Shown here piece after piece: positions 4,658 through 7,463 of a stretch of DNA of 7,463 nucleotides. The stretch is from positions 1-7,463 of the forward strand of contig JAISTF010000176.1 in NCBI GenBank assembly GCA_031272745.1, in the 5' to 3' direction. Below the pieces are notes generated by a model. The model was not told the origin of the DNA. It made no database searches and saw only the letters and a program-made list of their open reading frames with translations. Position 1 is the stretch's first letter; each line of letters begins with the position of its first letter. Origin of the DNA: Eubacteriales Family XIII. Incertae Sedis bacterium. Its GTDB lineage: Bacteria > Bacillota > Clostridia > Peptostreptococcales > Anaerovoracaceae. The position numbers and the translations under genes were made by a program.

Positions 4658-6757
4658 TTATTTCACGCTGTACAGAATCTCGCCGTAACTCGGCAGCGGC
4701 CAGTAATTCCCGTCCACGAGCAGTTCGAGCGCATCCGCCGTCTCCCGCAGCGCGTTCATCGCGCCGATGACCTTCTTCCCGTAATACTGCGCGAGCTTCA
4801 GCGTCGTATTGCCACCCGCGTCCGCGAGCGCCTTTTCGAGCGCGTCGATGTCCTTGCCGAGCTTGTCGCCGAGCTTGGACAGCTTCGCGAGCAGGTCCGC
4901 CTCGAGCCCCGTGCCGAGGCGCGCGGAGACCTTCTTCTTCTTCGCCGCCGCCTCCGCGACGTTCGACGAATAGTCGAGCACGGCCGGCACGATGCCGCGA
5001 TGCGCGATCTCGAGCATCGACAGCGCCTCGATGTGCAGGATCTTCACATACGCCTCGAGCAACAGCTCCTCGCGCGATTCGATCTCGGTCTTCGACAGCA
5101 CGCCGTGCCGCTCGAACAGCGCGATGTTCTCCTTTTTCGTGAAATACGGCAGCGCGTCCGTCGTCGTCTTGAGGTTGAGCAGCCCGCGCTTCTTCGCCTC
5201 GACGACCCACTCCGCCGCGTAATTGTTGCCGTTGAAGATGATGCGCTCGTGCTTCACGATCGTCTCCTTCACGATCTTCGCGATCTCCTTGTTGAAATCC
5301 TTCGCCTTTTCGAGGCGGTTCGCAAACTCGCAGAGCGCGTCCGCGACGATCGTGTTGAGCGTGAACAGCGGCCCCGCGATGGACAACGAGCTTCCGACCA
5401 TGCGGAACTCGAATTTGTTGCCCGTGAACGCAAACGGCGACGTGCGGTTGCGGTCCGTCGTGTCCTTCGGGAAATGCGGCAGCACGTCGACGCCGATGTC
5501 CATCGACACGCGCTTCTTGCTGACCGGATTCACGCCCGTCTTGATCGACTCGAGGATGTCCGTCAACTCCTCGCCGAGGAAGATCGAGATGATCGCGGGC
5601 GGCGCTTCGGCCTTGCCGAGGCGGTGGTCGTTCTGCGCCGTCGCGACGGACACGCGCAGCAGATCCTGGTGCTCGTCGACCGCCTTGATGACGGCGGACA
5701 GGAACAGCAGGAAGCGCGCGTTCTGCGCCGGCGTCTTGCCGGGATCGAGCAGGTTCGCGCCCTTCGTCGTGCCGATCGACCAGTTGCAGTGCTTGCCGCT
5801 GCCGTTGACGCCCGCGAACGGCTTCTCGTTCGTCAGGCAGACGAGCCCGTGGCGCGGCGCGACGCTCTTCAGCGTCTCCATGATGAGCTGGTTGTGGTCG
5901 GTCGCGCGGTTCGCGGTCTCGTAGATGGACGCGATCTCATGCTGCGCCGGCGCGACCTCGTTGTGCCGCGTCTTGCTCGCGATGCCGAGCGACCACAGCG
6001 TCTCGTCGAGATCCTGCATGAACTCCGCGACCCGGGGCTTGATGACGCCGAAATAATGGTCGTCGAGGTCCTGCCCCTTCGGCGGCGCGCTGCCGAACAG
6101 CGTGCGGCCCGAGTAAATCAGGTCCGGCCGATCCTCGTACATCGACTCGTCGATGAGGAAATACTCCTGCTCCGCACCGCAGTTCGTGACGATGCCCTCG
6201 TCCGGCTTGCTCCCGAACAGCTTCAGGATGCGCTTGCCCTGCTTGTCGATGGCCTGCATGGAGCGCAAAAGCGGCGTCTTCTTGTCGAGCGCCTCGCCGC
6301 TGTAGCTGCAAAACGCCGTCGGGATGTAGAGCACATGCCCCTTCACGAACGCCGGCGACGTCGGATCCCACGCGGTATAGCCGCGCGCCTCGTACGTCTC
6401 GCGCACGCCGCCCGTCGGGAAGCTCGACGCATCCGGCTCGCCCTTCACGAGCTCCTTGCCGGAAAACTCGAGCACGAGCTCGCGCTCGCCCTTGAAATTC
6501 ACAAACGACTCATGCTTCTCGGCCGTATAGCCCGTCATCGGCTGGAACCAATGCGTGTAATGCGTCGCGCCCTTGGAAATCGCCCACTCCTTCATCGCGT
6601 TGGCGACCGTATCCGCGATCGACGGGTCGATCGGCGACATCGTTTTCACGGACTTCGTCAGCGACGCGTAAACCGCCGGCGGCAGCTTTTTCTTCATCAC
6701 CTTGTCATTGAAAACATTGCTTTCGTACTCTTTGCCCAAATCATAAAATTCGCTCAT
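4658..6757 (-). CDS. glnA: Glutamine synthetase type III (GSIII)
   Basis: A 699-residue type III glutamine synthetase (also called glnN in some species), which makes glutamine from glutamate, ammonia and ATP in the cytoplasm. Its length matches the roughly 700 residues of GSIII and is far longer than GSI (about 450). Visible motifs: the GSIII N-terminal block HWFQPMTGYTAEKHESF (69-85), NCGAEQEYFLID (192-203) with metal-binding glutamates, EVAPAQHEIASIYE (267-280), the nucleotide/glutamate loop FAGVNGSGKHCNWSIG (314-329), and DRNRTSPFAFTGNKFEFR (435-452) with active-site arginines. The long C-terminal helical region follows. The ATG at 6757 is chosen because AAAGGA lies eight bases upstream; an ATG four codons earlier sits directly on the ribosome site, and a TTG at 6835 lies upstream of the promoter. 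A near-consensus promoter precedes it, and the REP doublet begins at its stop codon. GSIII lacks the GSI adenylylation site as known, so control is probably transcriptional. Confidence 0.97.
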   Translation of the reverse strand: MSEFYDLGKEYESNVFNDKVMKKKLPPAVYASLTKSVKTMSPIDPSIADTVANAMKEWAISKGATHYTHWFQPMTGYTAEKHESFVNFKGERELVLEFSGKELVKGEPDASSFPTGGVRETYEARGYTAWDPTSPAFVKGHVLYIPTAFCSYSGEALDKKTPLLRSMQAIDKQGKRILKLFGSKPDEGIVTNCGAEQEYFLIDESMYEDRPDLIYSGRTLFGSAPPKGQDLDDHYFGVIKPRVAEFMQDLDETLWSLGIASKTRHNEVAPAQHEIASIYETANRATDHNQLIMETLKSVAPRHGLVCLTNEKPFAGVNGSGKHCNWSIGTTKGANLLDPGKTPAQNARFLLFLSAVIKAVDEHQDLLRVSVATAQNDHRLGKAEAPPAIISIFLGEELTDILESIKTGVNPVSKKRVSMDIGVDVLPHFPKDTTDRNRTSPFAFTGNKFEFRMVGSSLSIAGPLFTLNTIVADALCEFANRLEKAKDFNKEIAKIVKETIVKHERIIFNGNNYAAEWVVEAKKRGLLNLKTTTDALPYFTKKENIALFERHGVLSKTEIESREELLLEAYVKILHIEALSMLEIAHRGIVPAVLDYSSNVAEAAAKKKKVSARLGTGLEADLLAKLSKLGDKLGKDIDALEKALADAGGNTTLKLAQYYGKKVIGAMNALRETADALELLVDGNYWPLPSYGEILYSVK

Positions 6758-6814
6758 CGGTTCCATCCTTTCTTCTACCCTGTTCCCATCATTCAATAAC
6801 CATATTGCTCCACC

Positions 6815-6843
6815 ATCATAAAACAAGCGAAGCAAAATGTCAA
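6815..6843 (-). promoter_or_regulatory. Near-consensus sigma-A promoter of glnA
   Basis: On the minus strand a perfect TTGACA (6838-6843), a 17-bp spacer and TATGAT (6815-6820, 5/6) precede glnA. Transcription would begin near 6808, giving a leader of about 50 bases. The leader starts with a short palindrome CAATA-TGGT-TATTG (6794-6807) at the start site, a possible operator. The region upstream of the -35 is AT-rich. Confidence 0.88.
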
Positions 6844-6846
6844 TGT

Positions 6847-6862
6847 TATTTCTGAATAATTA
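6847..6862 (-). promoter_or_regulatory. Candidate regulator site shared with the gabT control region
   Basis: The plus-strand string TATTTCTGAATAATTA ends three bases outside the glnA -35 on its upstream side. It matches TATTTCTGAATTATTA at 2434-2449, in the gabT/3D divergent region, at 15 of 16 positions. Both copies have the same orientation to the minus-strand gene they precede. Related copies are TGTGAATTGTTA (2409-2420) and, on the minus strand, TCTGAATTGTTA (2480-2491). The regulator is unknown, and AT-rich promoter bias could explain part of the match. Confidence 0.35.
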
Positions 6863-6915
6863 GGACTTTTGGCAATTTTCAGACTACTTTGCGACGCCGC
6901 TGCGCCCGCCTCCCG

Positions 6916-7463
6916 TCATTCCGCGAGCAGATTCTGCGCGAGCGCGATGCGCACCGCGTCGATGCTGTTGTCCGCGCCGATTTTCTCGAAGATGATCGGC
7001 AGCATCACCTTCACGGTGTTGATCGAAATGCCGCGCCCGACCGCGATTTCCGTGCGCGACAGGCCCTGCGTCAAATCGAACAGGATCGCCTTTTCCTTCG
7101 CCGTGAGCGGCACGCTGTCCTGCCGGTGGTGTTCGAGGCGGTATTCCGACCGGACGTGCGCCACGCGCTTCGCGTAGGTCGCCGACTTGCTGCGAATCGT
7201 CTCGAGCCAGTCCTGCGGGATGCCGACGTCCTTTTCCTTCAGCGCCATGCCTGTGAGCGTCCGCATCGCGTTGCCCATCTCGATGAACTGCGAGATGAGC
7301 CCGTTCGGCGCGGAGAGCTCGTACGCCTCGCGCAGGCATTCCAACGCGGCGGCTTTGTCCTTCAGCTGGTGGTGCGCAATCGCCTCATACACCTTGAGGC
7401 CGATGCGCCCGAACAGATAGCGGTAGATGCCGTAGGTGCGCGGCCGGCGCTCGATGAACGCGA
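6916..7463 (-). CDS. LuxR/MalT-type transcriptional regulator, C-terminal part (truncated by window edge)
   Basis: The last 181 residues of a regulator whose start lies beyond the right edge. Residues 118-178 are a LuxR-type DNA-binding helix-turn-helix: VPLTAKEKAILFDLTQGLSR, then TEIAVGRGISINTVKVMLPI with the NTVKV recognition-helix signature, then FEKIGADNSIDAVRIALA. The first 115 residues are helical and include a TPR-like pair (YEAIAHHQLKDKAAALECLR), as in the long MalT/LAL-type regulators that have N-terminal ATPase and TPR arms. The frame is open to the edge (the two outermost bases belong to a split codon), so an internal GTG at 7392 is not taken as a start. It lies on the same strand as glnA with 158 bp between and no clear terminator, but glnA has its own promoter. 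Whether it controls glnA cannot be told. Confidence 0.88.
   Translation of the reverse strand, partial: AFIERRPRTYGIYRYLFGRIGLKVYEAIAHHQLKDKAAALECLREAYELSAPNGLISQFIEMGNAMRTLTGMALKEKDVGIPQDWLETIRSKSATYAKRVAHVRSEYRLEHHRQDSVPLTAKEKAILFDLTQGLSRTEIAVGRGISINTVKVMLPIIFEKIGADNSIDAVRIALAQNLLAE

Noticed and set aside
5000..6799. A 599-residue open frame on the plus strand opposite glnA
   Set aside because: It lies wholly opposite the well-supported glutamine synthetase, is extremely rich in Arg, Leu and Asp, and has no recognisable domain. It is the expected antisense shadow of a GC-rich gene with strong third-base bias.
6865..6915. Possible terminator after the LuxR-type gene
   Set aside because: Only a weak GC-rich imperfect stem near 6892-6906 with no T-run directly after it; not enough to call a terminator.

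Overview
The window is about 7.5 kb of GC-rich DNA with short AT-rich promoter gaps. It looks like ordinary chromosome of an anaerobic Bacillota, probably a gut- or rumen-type Clostridia or Negativicutes. The basis is the gene set: an oxygen-sensitive pyruvate:ferredoxin oxidoreductase, a type III glutamine synthetase, a secreted 3D-domain wall protein of Firmicute type, GGAGG-type ribosome binding sites and sigma-A-like promoters. The genus cannot be fixed from the sequence alone.

Layout, left to right. The 5' part of a pyruvate:ferredoxin oxidoreductase gene (minus strand) runs off the left edge. Upstream of it lies a decayed, internally deleted transposase remnant (minus). A strong intrinsic terminator follows, belonging to a class III aminotransferase (gabT-like, minus). 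A 279-bp AT-rich divergent control region separates gabT from a plus-strand pair: a secreted 3D-domain cell-wall protein and, 13 bp after its stop, a membrane-anchored LivJ-type substrate-binding protein. This pair converges on a minus-strand type III glutamine synthetase. Two inverted, GC-rich palindromes (a REP doublet) lie between the convergent ends. Upstream of glnA is a near-consensus promoter and then the C-terminal part of a LuxR/MalT-type regulator (minus) that runs off the right edge.

Function. The aminotransferase and glutamine synthetase handle amino nitrogen and 2-oxoglutarate/glutamate, and the oxidoreductase links pyruvate to acetyl-CoA and reduced ferredoxin. Together they suggest an amino-acid-using fermentative metabolism, but no single operon covers them. 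The envelope pair is a separate unit, and its promoter region carries two near-consensus WalR-type boxes, which fits a YocH-like wall protein.

The most interesting signals are regulatory: the WalR-like boxes; a long inverted repeat in the divergent region; a 16-bp motif shared (15/16) by the gabT-side and glnA promoters in the same orientation to each gene; a possible leaderless start for the binding protein whose -10 element overlaps the previous stop codon; the REP doublet; and a MITE-like transposase relic. I found no convincing new multi-gene system, RNA gene, CRISPR array or phage module.
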